From NCBI RefSeq assembly GCF_021107415.1, contig NZ_JAIOSW010000401.1, positions 1 through 15,582 on the forward strand: 15,582 nucleotides of DNA. The letters are read 5' to 3'. A program made the position numbers and the translations under genes. Shown here piece after piece: positions 5,755 through 11,515 of the stretch. The notes under the pieces are model-generated. The model was not told where the DNA came from. It did no database searches and saw only the letters and a program-made list of their open reading frames with translations. Source of the stretch: Desulfobacula sp. (GTDB taxonomy: Bacteria > Desulfobacterota > Desulfobacteria > Desulfobacterales > Desulfobacteraceae). Numbering within the stretch: the first letter of the stretch is position 1; each line of letters opens with the position of its first letter.

Positions 5755-6381
5755 CTATCTTTCTTGCCAATAAATCAACGCTGCGGTTCGCTGTTTAGAA
5801 GGCATAATACTGATGCGAACACGATATTCTGGGCATGTCCCCCAGATTTCAATACTGTTAAGATACGGATGATGTTGCTTTGTTTCTGTGGGGAAAATAT
5901 CAACTATTAGTTCAAGAGAATCTTTATATCCAGGAGATATGCACTTTTCTATGGTTGCTTTTTTTTCCGTGACTGAGCATATATCAAGAGGCATAGTGAA
6001 CATATGGATTAACTTGAATGATTTTAACACAGGGAACCAGTCGAATTCACATCGATATAAAATTTTCCCAGGATAATGTTCGCGAAAATGCATAACAGCT
6101 GGTTTGTTCTCTTTCGCTGGGTGTAGTGAAATATGAAAGCCTTTACCTATTTCTCTAACATTATCAGAAGGTGTATTTAAAAATTGGTTTTTTATCAAAT
6201 TAGCATTACCGAACTCTATTGTTTCACCATAATCAAGGGAACCATGAAATTTTGATTTGAATACAAGGGAACCATCTTTTAAAAATTCGATCTCACCTAT
6301 ATGGATCTTTTTTTTGCCCCATTTAAGAACAATTGGCAACTTTTTGCTCAAACGATTAATATATTTTTGTTGTATTACCAT
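5755..6381 (-). CDS. Unrecognised 208-aa protein, third gene of a HEPN-type cassette operon
   Basis: 208 aa, beta-rich, with basic N-terminus (KYINRLSKKLPIVLKWGKKK). Visible features are 'GKGFHISLHPAKENKPAVMHFREHYPGKILYRCEFDWFPVLKSFKLIHMF', an alternating hydrophobic pattern typical of a beta sandwich or barrel, and a tail 'IEIWGTCPEYRVRISI'. No known motif recognised. ATG 6381 follows AAGGGA at a normal spacing. It begins 21 bp after the stop of the 166-aa gene, forming an operon with the two genes upstream. The start codon lies inside a 17-bp perfect inverted repeat (6374-6390). Probably acts with the HEPN-like protein, by context only. Confidence 0.8.
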   Translation of the reverse strand: MVIQQKYINRLSKKLPIVLKWGKKKIHIGEIEFLKDGSLVFKSKFHGSLDYGETIEFGNANLIKNQFLNTPSDNVREIGKGFHISLHPAKENKPAVMHFREHYPGKILYRCEFDWFPVLKSFKLIHMFTMPLDICSVTEKKATIEKCISPGYKDSLELIVDIFPTETKQHHPYLNSIEIWGTCPEYRVRISIMPSKQRTAALIYWQER

Positions 6382-6390
6382 TATGGTAAT
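6374..6390. promoter_or_regulatory. Perfect inverted repeat over a start codon
   Basis: ATTACCAT-T-ATGGTAAT, 8-bp arms with a 1-nt centre, covering the ATG of the 208-aa gene. It could be an operator or translational control site, or chance in AT-rich DNA. Confidence 0.3.
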
Positions 6391-6402
6391 TTCCCTTCTT
6401 TT

Positions 6403-6903
6403 TTAAATTAATGTGAATTTATTATTTCCAAACAATTTGTCAGATCTTTCTGAAAAAAAATGTCGTTTATTAATTACAGCAGTTTTATCCCATCCCGCAT
6501 TATCGCAAATTTGTTCAAAAATATATAATATTTGAGGTTGATCAACTGAATAAATAGCGTTCGTTTTAGAAAGTTGTTTAACTGCATCCTTAAAAGCGAA
6601 ATCAATTAATGCTTCTGGGATTATTTCATAGTTTTTCGAAAAGGAATCTTCATATTTATACCATTCATTAAGCTCTGTCGAAGACGTTGATAGTTCTATT
6701 TCTGCCATAGCTTGCGATAAAACGCTTAATTTTTGCAAAGGCCAAAGATGGGAAAAAACTATTTTTGGATCCTTATCTGGCATTATGCGTGATATTATTT
6801 TTATAGATTGAGATTCAACTCTTCCTATTGAATTTGGAAAGGCGCTTAGCTTGAAAGCAGCTACAATACAATTCATAGCAATTCGTTTGTTGACATAAGC
6901 CAT
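6403..6903 (-). CDS. Unrecognised 166-aa protein, second gene of a HEPN-type cassette operon
   Basis: 166 aa, mostly helical by composition. Starts at ATG 6903 with a strong GGAG ribosome-binding site, 21 bp after the stop of the HEPN-like gene. N-terminus 'AYVNKRIAMNCIVAAFKLSAFPNSIGRVESQSIKIISRIMPDKDP' includes a mildly hydrophobic segment, not long enough for a membrane helix. Middle 'LNEWYKYEDSFSKNYEIIPEALIDFAFKDAVKQL' and C-terminal 'ILYIFEQICDNAGWDKTAVINKRHFFSERSDKLFG' are unfamiliar. No catalytic motif seen. The tight spacing on both sides implies co-expression with, and possibly a partner or antitoxin role for, the flanking genes. Confidence 0.8.
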   Translation of the reverse strand: MAYVNKRIAMNCIVAAFKLSAFPNSIGRVESQSIKIISRIMPDKDPKIVFSHLWPLQKLSVLSQAMAEIELSTSSTELNEWYKYEDSFSKNYEIIPEALIDFAFKDAVKQLSKTNAIYSVDQPQILYIFEQICDNAGWDKTAVINKRHFFSERSDKLFGNNKFTLI

Positions 6904-6924
6904 GTTCGTCTCCTTGATGACCTC

Positions 6925-7779
6925 TTAAAACCCCCTACCTTTTATGGTCCTCCAAAATCTATCTTGATTCGAATTTTCAATTTCTAATACATCATAGAAC
7001 TCTTCCAATAATATTGCCATTTCAGCAGCATCAAAACCAAACTGAATAGTTTTTAACCACAAACATTTCGCATATATTTTCCCGGCTTGTGACAATAAGG
7101 ATAACTGTATATCAGTGGGAACTGATCTCTGGATGACAGCTCCACTCTTTTTTGTCGAGTTTGCTTTAGTAAAAGAAAGAGCAGTCAAGGTTGTATAATT
7201 GGAATGAGCCATACCTGAAAGTAATCTGTATAATATTTCATTCGAAAATTGTTTTTCTACAAGGTCGGTAATACTTGGCTTGATTTGGCCAATACCAATT
7301 CTTCGATTTTTTTTATTGCGTAATATTTCATAGCCTAAATCAATAGCAATTTTCTCAATGGAATCTATTCGTTCATCAATCTTTGCTATCAACAAATTGT
7401 CGTTGTCATATCTTGCCATCTTTTGTTGTTCTCGAAGTGAGTTATATCTCAAAGAAAGACTTCGGCTAACTCGCTCTTTTGATGTGATGTCCATCTCAAA
7501 CAGCCAAGTACATAGTGCTGAAGACTCAATGAGGCCTCTTGCGCATGCCCATGGGGCTACAGCATATTTCTCTTTTTGAATTAAAATATCAAGAGCCTCA
7601 AAATAATCTGTAGCCGCAATAAGAGTCTGTGATGCTTGAGAAAAAGCAGTCTCTATTGATTCTCTTCTGGCGAATGATGCTATTTCAAGAGATGCTGGGG
7701 AATTGCCTAACGGATCAATTCCAGATTTATCTATGAAGTGAATTAGTTTCGTTAAAATTTTTGAGTTTTTTGATTTCAT
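6925..7779 (-). CDS. HEPN-like (DUF5677-type) protein, first gene of a three-gene cassette
   Basis: 284 aa, all-helical by composition. Residues 184-195 'YRLLSGMAHSNY' contain R185 and H192 in an R-X6-H arrangement, as in the catalytic motif of HEPN ribonucleases. The conserved 'PWACARGLIESSALCTWLFE' helix (76-95) and 'KERVSRSLSLRYNSL' (101-115) resemble DUF5677-type proteins, in which a HEPN-like bundle is common. HEPN proteins often act as toxins or effectors in toxin-antitoxin and abortive-infection systems, so a nucleic-acid role is likely but unproved. ATG 7779 lies a few bases after a GTTCTC box, typical of a cassette start. Two unknown genes follow at 21-bp spacing. Family call moderate, motif call reasonable. 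Confidence 0.7.
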   Translation of the reverse strand: MKSKNSKILTKLIHFIDKSGIDPLGNSPASLEIASFARRESIETAFSQASQTLIAATDYFEALDILIQKEKYAVAPWACARGLIESSALCTWLFEMDITSKERVSRSLSLRYNSLREQQKMARYDNDNLLIAKIDERIDSIEKIAIDLGYEILRNKKNRRIGIGQIKPSITDLVEKQFSNEILYRLLSGMAHSNYTTLTALSFTKANSTKKSGAVIQRSVPTDIQLSLLSQAGKIYAKCLWLKTIQFGFDAAEMAILLEEFYDVLEIENSNQDRFWRTIKGRGF

Positions 7780-7789
7780 ATTATATTCT

Positions 7790-7856
7790 GAGAACCGCTG
7801 TGTTCAGAGAATCGACACAATTTGTGGAGTCCGGTGAAACACTTGGCCGTGTAATC
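7790..7856 (-). other. Candidate degenerate attC between protease and HEPN genes
   Basis: The 77-bp gap has an R'-like GTTCTC (minus strand, 7790-7795), identical to that of attC A. Arms GTGTTC and GAAACAC pair with one extrahelical A on the plus 3' arm. A CACAA/TTGTG hairpin sits in the loop. The R'' box is poor (a GTGTAAT-like sequence). Gap length and the extra base on the expected arm favour attC. Confidence 0.4.
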
Positions 7857-8564
7857 TTAATCTATAAAATAGTCTAAAGTTCGAATACATTTCTGAAGAT
7901 TGTTTCCATAGATTTCATTTTTTTTGATGCATCCCCCACTGACCAGACTTACAACTTTGCCATCTTCGCCTATAATTGGTGCTCCGCTACAACCTTTAAA
8001 CCATTCATGGCCAGGATGATCTTCAGGCATTTTGAAATAGTGCATATCATTTTCAAATCGATCATATTTTAGGCCATGATATATATGTAGCGTTGTTTCA
8101 AAAGCATTTAGATGAGGGATTGATGTTGGCTGTATATCTCCCGAAAAACCATAGTATGTGTCTCTGCTCGGTTCACCAATATCATCTACAGTTAAAATTG
8201 GCCTCTCTCTTAACTCTATAGTTTTGCCTTCCCAGTTTCTGTTGTGGAAATAGAACTTGGAGTCAGGACGGACTGGGTGAAAAGAAAACTCAACGTCTTT
8301 TATTGTTTTTTTGTCTTCAGCAAAATCACCAATAAAACTAAATTTATTTAAAAAAAGAACTTCAACCTGCTGAACTTTCTCATTAAATTGTATTTGAGCA
8401 CACCATTTTGATGATTTTTCGGTGACATGAAATACTGTTAACAAAAAACGTTGACCTTTAAAGTCAAAAAGACAGCCTGACCCAAAACCACAGGGCATAC
8501 CTTTATCATCTAATTTCCTTAGCTGTACACTTGAATATTTAATTATATCTTGCCAGTTCATCAT
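7857..8564 (-). CDS. Trypsin-like serine protease, cassette-borne
   Basis: 235 aa from ATG 8564; an upstream in-frame TTG at 8576 lies inside attC F and is unlikely. The fold of a chymotrypsin-like peptidase is visible. 'GFGSGCLFDFKGQRFLLTVFHV' carries the presumed catalytic His46. 'DVEFSFHPV' supplies Asp90. 'FKGCSGAPIIGEDGKVVSLVSGG' contains Ser193 in a GCSGAP motif with the usual following strands. No signal peptide, so it should act in the cytosol. Such intracellular trypsin-like proteins occur as effectors or partners in bacterial defence modules. Here it stands alone in its cassette, with attC F upstream. Function beyond protease is inferred. Confidence 0.82.
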   Translation of the reverse strand: MMNWQDIIKYSSVQLRKLDDKGMPCGFGSGCLFDFKGQRFLLTVFHVTEKSSKWCAQIQFNEKVQQVEVLFLNKFSFIGDFAEDKKTIKDVEFSFHPVRPDSKFYFHNRNWEGKTIELRERPILTVDDIGEPSRDTYYGFSGDIQPTSIPHLNAFETTLHIYHGLKYDRFENDMHYFKMPEDHPGHEWFKGCSGAPIIGEDGKVVSLVSGGCIKKNEIYGNNLQKCIRTLDYFID

Positions 8565-8570
8565 TTTTAT

Positions 8571-8625
8571 ATACAACTCCGCTTTTCAGCTACGCGGCAT
8601 TTGCGTCCGCTGCAACTTGTTAGCT
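8571..8625 (-). other. attC recombination site F
   Basis: Minus-strand R'' AGCTAAC and R' GTTGTAT enclose a split stem: CAGC (8587-8590) with GCTG (8609-8612) and ACGC (8592-8595) with GCGT (8603-8606), joined by T opposite CC. The asymmetry lies on the plus 3' arm as in the other sites. The stop codon of the FRG-like frame falls within R''. Confidence 0.65.
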
Positions 8626-8901
8626 ATGAAAATTACGCATGGAACGTGCAAACCCATCAATACCTGGAAACAAGACTGAAGAAATACAATTTGTCGTTGA
8701 AAGTTGGGTTTTTAAATCATTAACAATAGATTTATCTATAATAAACTTTTTCAGTCTCACCTTGCTTGAAGAACCATTACAGCTATCAATAAACGTATCC
8801 TTAATATTTGTTTGATAGATGAATAAGCCTTGTTGTATTGCAATTCGTGAGTTTAAATTTTCAGGTATGCACATTTGAATGGATGTTACATTTTTTCTCA
8901 C
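8620..8901 (-). pseudogene. C-terminal part of an FRG-like domain
   Basis: 93-codon frame whose sequence 'NLNSRIAIQQGLFIYQ' followed by 'KFIIDKSIVNDLKTQLSTTNCISSVLFPGIDGFARSM' matches the C-terminal half of FRG domains (the 'N-RI-QQGLF' and 'SS-LFPGLDGLA' signatures). The N-terminal half of that domain, including the FRG motif itself, is absent. The frame overlaps the DUF4062 stop by 4 bp and is open a further ~40 bp upstream, so it is probably the same gene shifted by one base or joined by a deletion. On its own it is unlikely to fold as a complete domain. Confidence 0.6.
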
Positions 8902-9215
8902 CCAAATTTGATCTTTATGGGATACGATAAAATAGGAATTTTTTTATTTTTTGCATAATCATATTCCTTTTCAGTATAGCTTATACCAGTATCTGTTTCT
9001 GAGCCATAACGATGTCCTATGATAACTATATAATAATCACTAAAATTGATAGTTTCTTTTATAACGTCCCACTGTTCATCATCGTCAGCACTAAACATTT
9101 CCATGCCAACAGGTAAATGATAGAGCTTCAGAATGGTTTCTATGATTTTTGTCCTCGCTTTTTTTAAGTCATCATAGGTTGAGCTAATAAACACTTGGTA
9201 TTTTGTATCTTCCAT
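8898..9215 (-). CDS. DUF4062 N-terminal domain protein, truncated
   Basis: 105 aa from ATG 9215, preceded by AAGGGA. 'YQVFISSTYDDLKKARTKIIETILKLYHLPVGMEMFSADDDEQWDVIKETINFSDYYIVIIGHRYGS' is a textbook DUF4062 domain (the 'VFISSTY-DL' opening, 'GMEMF-A', 'SDYYIVIIG-RYGS'). This is a TIR-like/Rossmann-type module common in defence NTPases. 'GISYTEKEYDYAKNKKIPIL' completes the domain, then an unrelated tail (SYPIKIKFG) runs to a stop. Full-length members carry more protein after this point. The FRG-like frame follows directly, so the intact gene was probably a DUF4062-FRG protein or two neighbours joined by deletion. Confidence 0.78.
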   Translation of the reverse strand: MEDTKYQVFISSTYDDLKKARTKIIETILKLYHLPVGMEMFSADDDEQWDVIKETINFSDYYIVIIGHRYGSETDTGISYTEKEYDYAKNKKIPILSYPIKIKFG

Positions 9216-9263
9216 TTTGTTATCCCTTCTTGGATATCATTTCTGTAAAGGTAGTCTGCTAAG

Positions 9264-9388
9264 CTAACTAATTTCAAGTTTTTTGATTTCATTAATTATA
9301 AATTTATCCATAACTTTTGCATATATTTGTGTCGTTGAGATATCGGTGTGTGTATGCCAAAAGATAAATCCATTTTTTTTATTTTAAC
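9264..9388 (-). pseudogene. C-terminal remnant of a tyrosine recombinase
   Basis: Open minus-strand frame without a start. It encodes GFIFWHTHTDISTTQIYAKV, then MDKFIINEIKKLEIS and a stop. 'HTDISTTQIYAKV' is the C-terminal box of phage-integrase-type tyrosine recombinases, with the histidine and the nucleophilic tyrosine (QIY) in place. The rest of the enzyme, including the arginines, is missing, so it is inactive. It lies in the leader of the DUF4062 cassette, right after attC G. The 'TTQIYAKV' wording is closer to Bacteroidetes-type integrases than to integron integrases, so it is more likely debris from another element than part of the integron. Confidence 0.6.
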
Positions 9389-9445
9389 CGAATTTTATAT
9401 TTATTAAGATACATTCTTTATCCGTTGTTTATTAAAATTTCATGA

Positions 9446-9496
9446 AAAGAACTTTAAACATCACCGGTGAAATTGGGTGCATGTTGATTGTTAGAC
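9446..9496 (-). other. attC recombination site G
   Basis: Arms AACATCACCGG (9457-9467) and GGGTGCATGTT (9475-9485) with one extra base on the 3' arm. R'' on the minus strand is GTCTAAC, a perfect RYYYAAC. R' (GTTCTTT) is degenerate. Same class as attC C and attC J, with two changes in the inner arm. Confidence 0.85.
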
Positions 9497-9509
9497 TATT
9501 TCATACTAA

Positions 9510-9531
9510 GGGTCAAACGTAGACCTGACCC
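9510..9531. repeat. Inverted repeat directly after a stop codon
   Basis: GGGTCA (9510-9515) and TGACCC (9526-9531) with a 10-nt spacer, immediately downstream of the stop of the frameshifted gene. It has the same GGGTCAAAC core as the cassette-tail blocks elsewhere, but on the opposite strand. Confidence 0.45.
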
Positions 9532-9532
9532 C

Positions 9533-9867
9533 TCACTTCTGCTCATTGGAGTCTGCTATTTCTTGCATCCTATTTTCGGCAGTGACCAAAAACGCCTGCC
9601 AGTGCAGTTCATGTCGATTCTTCCGGTTTACGAATAGTTGCCCACTTTCGACTGCTGTAGTAAGGCCGGGTAAGAAAAGGCCAATTGTATCGAAAACAGC
9701 CGTTGTACCAACGCGGCGCCACGCTGATTCACGGGCAGCTTGCACAAAGAGTCTATCCGCTGCTTTTCTTATCTCACTGCGTAACCGTTTGGCCCAAATT
9801 TCGGTATCCCCTTGGTTGGATGGTGGATGCTCCGCATCACTAAACTGTCGAAAAGGACGCGCGTGAT
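9533..9867 (-). pseudogene. C-terminal part of a frameshifted unknown gene
   Basis: An open frame of about 110 codons without a start of its own. It reads from 'FSDAEHPPSNQGDTEIWAKR' through 'IRKAADRLFVQAARESAWRRVG' and 'TAVFDTIGLFLPGL' to 'IADSNEQK'. It overlaps the end of the 176-aa frame at 9769-10299 and is shifted by one base from it. Adding one T in the TTT near 9848 would give a continuous protein of about 255 residues. An internal ATG at 9745 is far less likely to be a genuine start. A moderately hydrophobic helix (DTIGLFLPGL) is visible; no family recognised. Confidence 0.65.
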
Positions 9868-10299
9868 GTCAAAACAAGCTACCCATGTTTGTCCGCCGAT
9901 CTGCAGAGGCAGAGTATCTCCATTGCGTGGACTGTAGGAACGCTGTTGTGAACGGAAGAACGATGACAGGTTGCGGCTTACGGCGATCTTGCTGTCAGTC
10001 ATTTCTCGCCATCCGGGCTCATTGTGCCGAAAGGTATTCAGTTCATAGATTGAGAGGTCTGATATATCTGGAAGTAAGCCCTCTTCGTCCAGAAAATACA
10101 CCCAACTACAATCTCTGAGGTTCAACGGACACAATGCCCGCGTAAGAAACCAAAGCTCCTCATATATGAGAGAGATTGCCACGCCTCCCTCAAGTATTGG
10201 ATTGCCTCCTGCACTTTGAGGGCCCAATAGTCGCTGATCCCCAAGTCCGTATTTATAGGCTACTGGTGCGGAAAGCCCGACGAAACCGCGAAGTATCAT
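9769..10299 (-). CDS. Unknown protein, N-terminal part of a frameshifted gene
   Basis: 176-aa frame from ATG 10299, preceded by an AAGGGG ribosome-binding site and located 31 bp after attC H. It begins MILRGFVGLSAPVAYKYGLG and contains 'GVAISLIYEELWFLTRALCPLNLRDCSWVYFLDEEG', then 'NGDTLPLQIGGQTWVACFDITRVLFDS'. The last ~25 residues (LVMRSIHHPTKG and onwards) look like out-of-frame reading, since the other frame over the same bases gives a more protein-like continuation at 9533-9867. Base composition is clearly richer in GC than the neighbouring cassettes, suggesting a different donor. I do not recognise the family. Confidence 0.65.
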   Translation of the reverse strand: MILRGFVGLSAPVAYKYGLGDQRLLGPQSAGGNPILEGGVAISLIYEELWFLTRALCPLNLRDCSWVYFLDEEGLLPDISDLSIYELNTFRHNEPGWREMTDSKIAVSRNLSSFFRSQQRSYSPRNGDTLPLQIGGQTWVACFDITRVLFDSLVMRSIHHPTKGIPKFGPNGYAVR

Positions 10300-10330
10300 A
10301 ATTCCCCTTGAGACAAGATTCTTGTTTTGC

Positions 10331-10399
10331 TGTTAACCACTAAACGACGCTAATCCACCGAGCAATTTTTTTGTGTCGACTGAATTAGCCTTGTTATAC
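10331..10399 (-). other. attC recombination site H
   Basis: Minus-strand R'' GTATAAC and R' GTTAACA, 69 bp apart. The stem GCTAAT (10349-10354) pairs with ATTAGC (10384-10389), with CGAC/GTCG elements beside it. Longer than the 50-bp class and reminiscent of gammaproteobacterial-type sites. Confidence 0.6.
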
Positions 10400-10412
10400 C
10401 ATGTTTTAATAA

Positions 10413-11399
10413 TCAATATAAAGATTCATCGAATTCTTTGAGTTTTGCTCCGATATCTTCGCTAAATTTTTTAATAGCTGAATCTTTTCTCTCTGTTTGC
10501 GTTCTTGATCTTTGATGAGCAGGGGCTGAAGCTTTATGCATCACGTCTGCTGTTAGAAAATGAATTACATCATGATCGAAACTTTGTTTTTGCTCATCCT
10601 TCCAGCGAATGGTTGTCCAGTATGTAACGATATCTCTCTCTTTAATTCCAGCCTCTTCAATGGTTTTATTAAGCGGTATCTTTTTTCCATTATGAACAAC
10701 GGAATGACCTATAGATACATTGATGCCTTCTGAGGCAATAGATTTTGATTCTGGCAAATGAAAAAAACCACGAAAAATGCCAAGAAGATCATTTATTGTA
10801 AATTCATTTGACACCGAAAGCCTATACACAGAGTCATGCCTATTCGAAAATAAAAATATTGGAAAACTGTTTCCGTTAAGATGTTCTTGCAATGTACTCG
10901 AATAATGTTGGACAAATCTTGACCTGATAGAACCAAGCAACCGTTCTTGTGGAATTTCTAATAGAACCCGAAAATTACGTTCTACTTTATCAGGAAATTT
11001 CTCACATAAACCAAGCCAATATGATTCAGGGAGTACAATTATTTCAGGTAAAACTTCGCGAAGTGTTTTTTCTGATGTTCCAGTTATTGGAACGTTAGTA
11101 CACAAGGCAAATTTAGTCCATGGACATGAACCTTGCGCGGATAGAGCTGACTTGATAGAATTCACAGCATGTGTCACGTTAAAATCACCACTTTTACCGG
11201 ATTCGATACTCTTACATTGATAAGCAATTTTATCTGCCGAATGAAAAAGATCAATTCCTTGTTCAGGTGGATTTCTGACATAAATTTCGCTTGTCATATT
11301 TTCTAAATTTAGCAATTTACATGTAAACAATTCCCATACATCTGAGAATGACTCTTTTTCTGAAGAATATAGAAATGGAGGATATAACTTGTACTTCAT
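10413..11399 (-). CDS. PD-(D/E)XK-type nuclease with a C-terminal ubiquitin-like domain
   Basis: 328 aa from ATG 11399, chosen because AGGTGG sits at proper distance and the longer form would run through attC I. The N-terminal part has 'PPEQGIDLFHSADKIAYQCKS': Asp50 followed by Q61-C-K63, the D-(x)n-QxK variant of the restriction-endonuclease fold, which is also used by Mrr-like enzymes. The segment to about 150 continues that domain (TKFALCTNVPITGTS). Residues ~188-267 look like a ubiquitin-like beta-grasp. Strand 'VYRLSVSNEF' precedes helix 'TINDLLGIFRGFF'. Then come 'HNGKKIPLNKTIEEAGIKER' and the closing strand 'DIVTYWTTIRW', resembling the 'G..L....TL...GI...D.V' rule. A basic, helical tail follows. 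Single-gene cassette between attC I and attC H. The nuclease call is fairly firm, the ubiquitin-like call is inference. Confidence 0.75.
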   Translation of the reverse strand: MKYKLYPPFLYSSEKESFSDVWELFTCKLLNLENMTSEIYVRNPPEQGIDLFHSADKIAYQCKSIESGKSGDFNVTHAVNSIKSALSAQGSCPWTKFALCTNVPITGTSEKTLREVLPEIIVLPESYWLGLCEKFPDKVERNFRVLLEIPQERLLGSIRSRFVQHYSSTLQEHLNGNSFPIFLFSNRHDSVYRLSVSNEFTINDLLGIFRGFFHLPESKSIASEGINVSIGHSVVHNGKKIPLNKTIEEAGIKERDIVTYWTTIRWKDEQKQSFDHDVIHFLTADVMHKASAPAHQRSRTQTERKDSAIKKFSEDIGAKLKEFDESLY

Positions 11400-11428
11400 T
11401 TTAACCACCTGATTTTTATTGGGCATGA

Positions 11429-11479
11429 ATGTAACCACCCCAAATAACCGGCTTGCCCGGTTGATTTGGATTGTTGAGA
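11429..11479 (-). other. attC recombination site I
   Basis: Arms CCAAATAACCGG (11440-11451) and CCGGTTGATTTGG (11457-11469) around a 5-nt loop; the pairing is perfect except for one extrahelical G on the plus 3' arm. R'' on the minus strand is TCTCAAC, R' is GTTACAT. Confidence 0.85.
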
Positions 11480-11486
11480 ATTATAA

Positions 11487-11508
11487 GTCATAATCAAGGT
11501 TTGACCCC
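11487..11508 (-). repeat. Conserved cassette-tail block, copy 2
   Basis: Minus strand GGGGTCAAACCTTGATTATG, then TTATAATTCTCAAC running into R''. It begins 8 bp after the stop of the SEC-C nuclease gene and matches copies 1 and 3 almost base for base. Confidence 0.7.
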
Positions 11509-11515
11509 AAGTCCT

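Noticed and set aside
11400..11438. N-terminal extension of the nuclease-ubiquitin-like gene from GTG
   Set aside because: It would translate the R' box of attC I, and a proper ribosome-binding site precedes ATG 11399.
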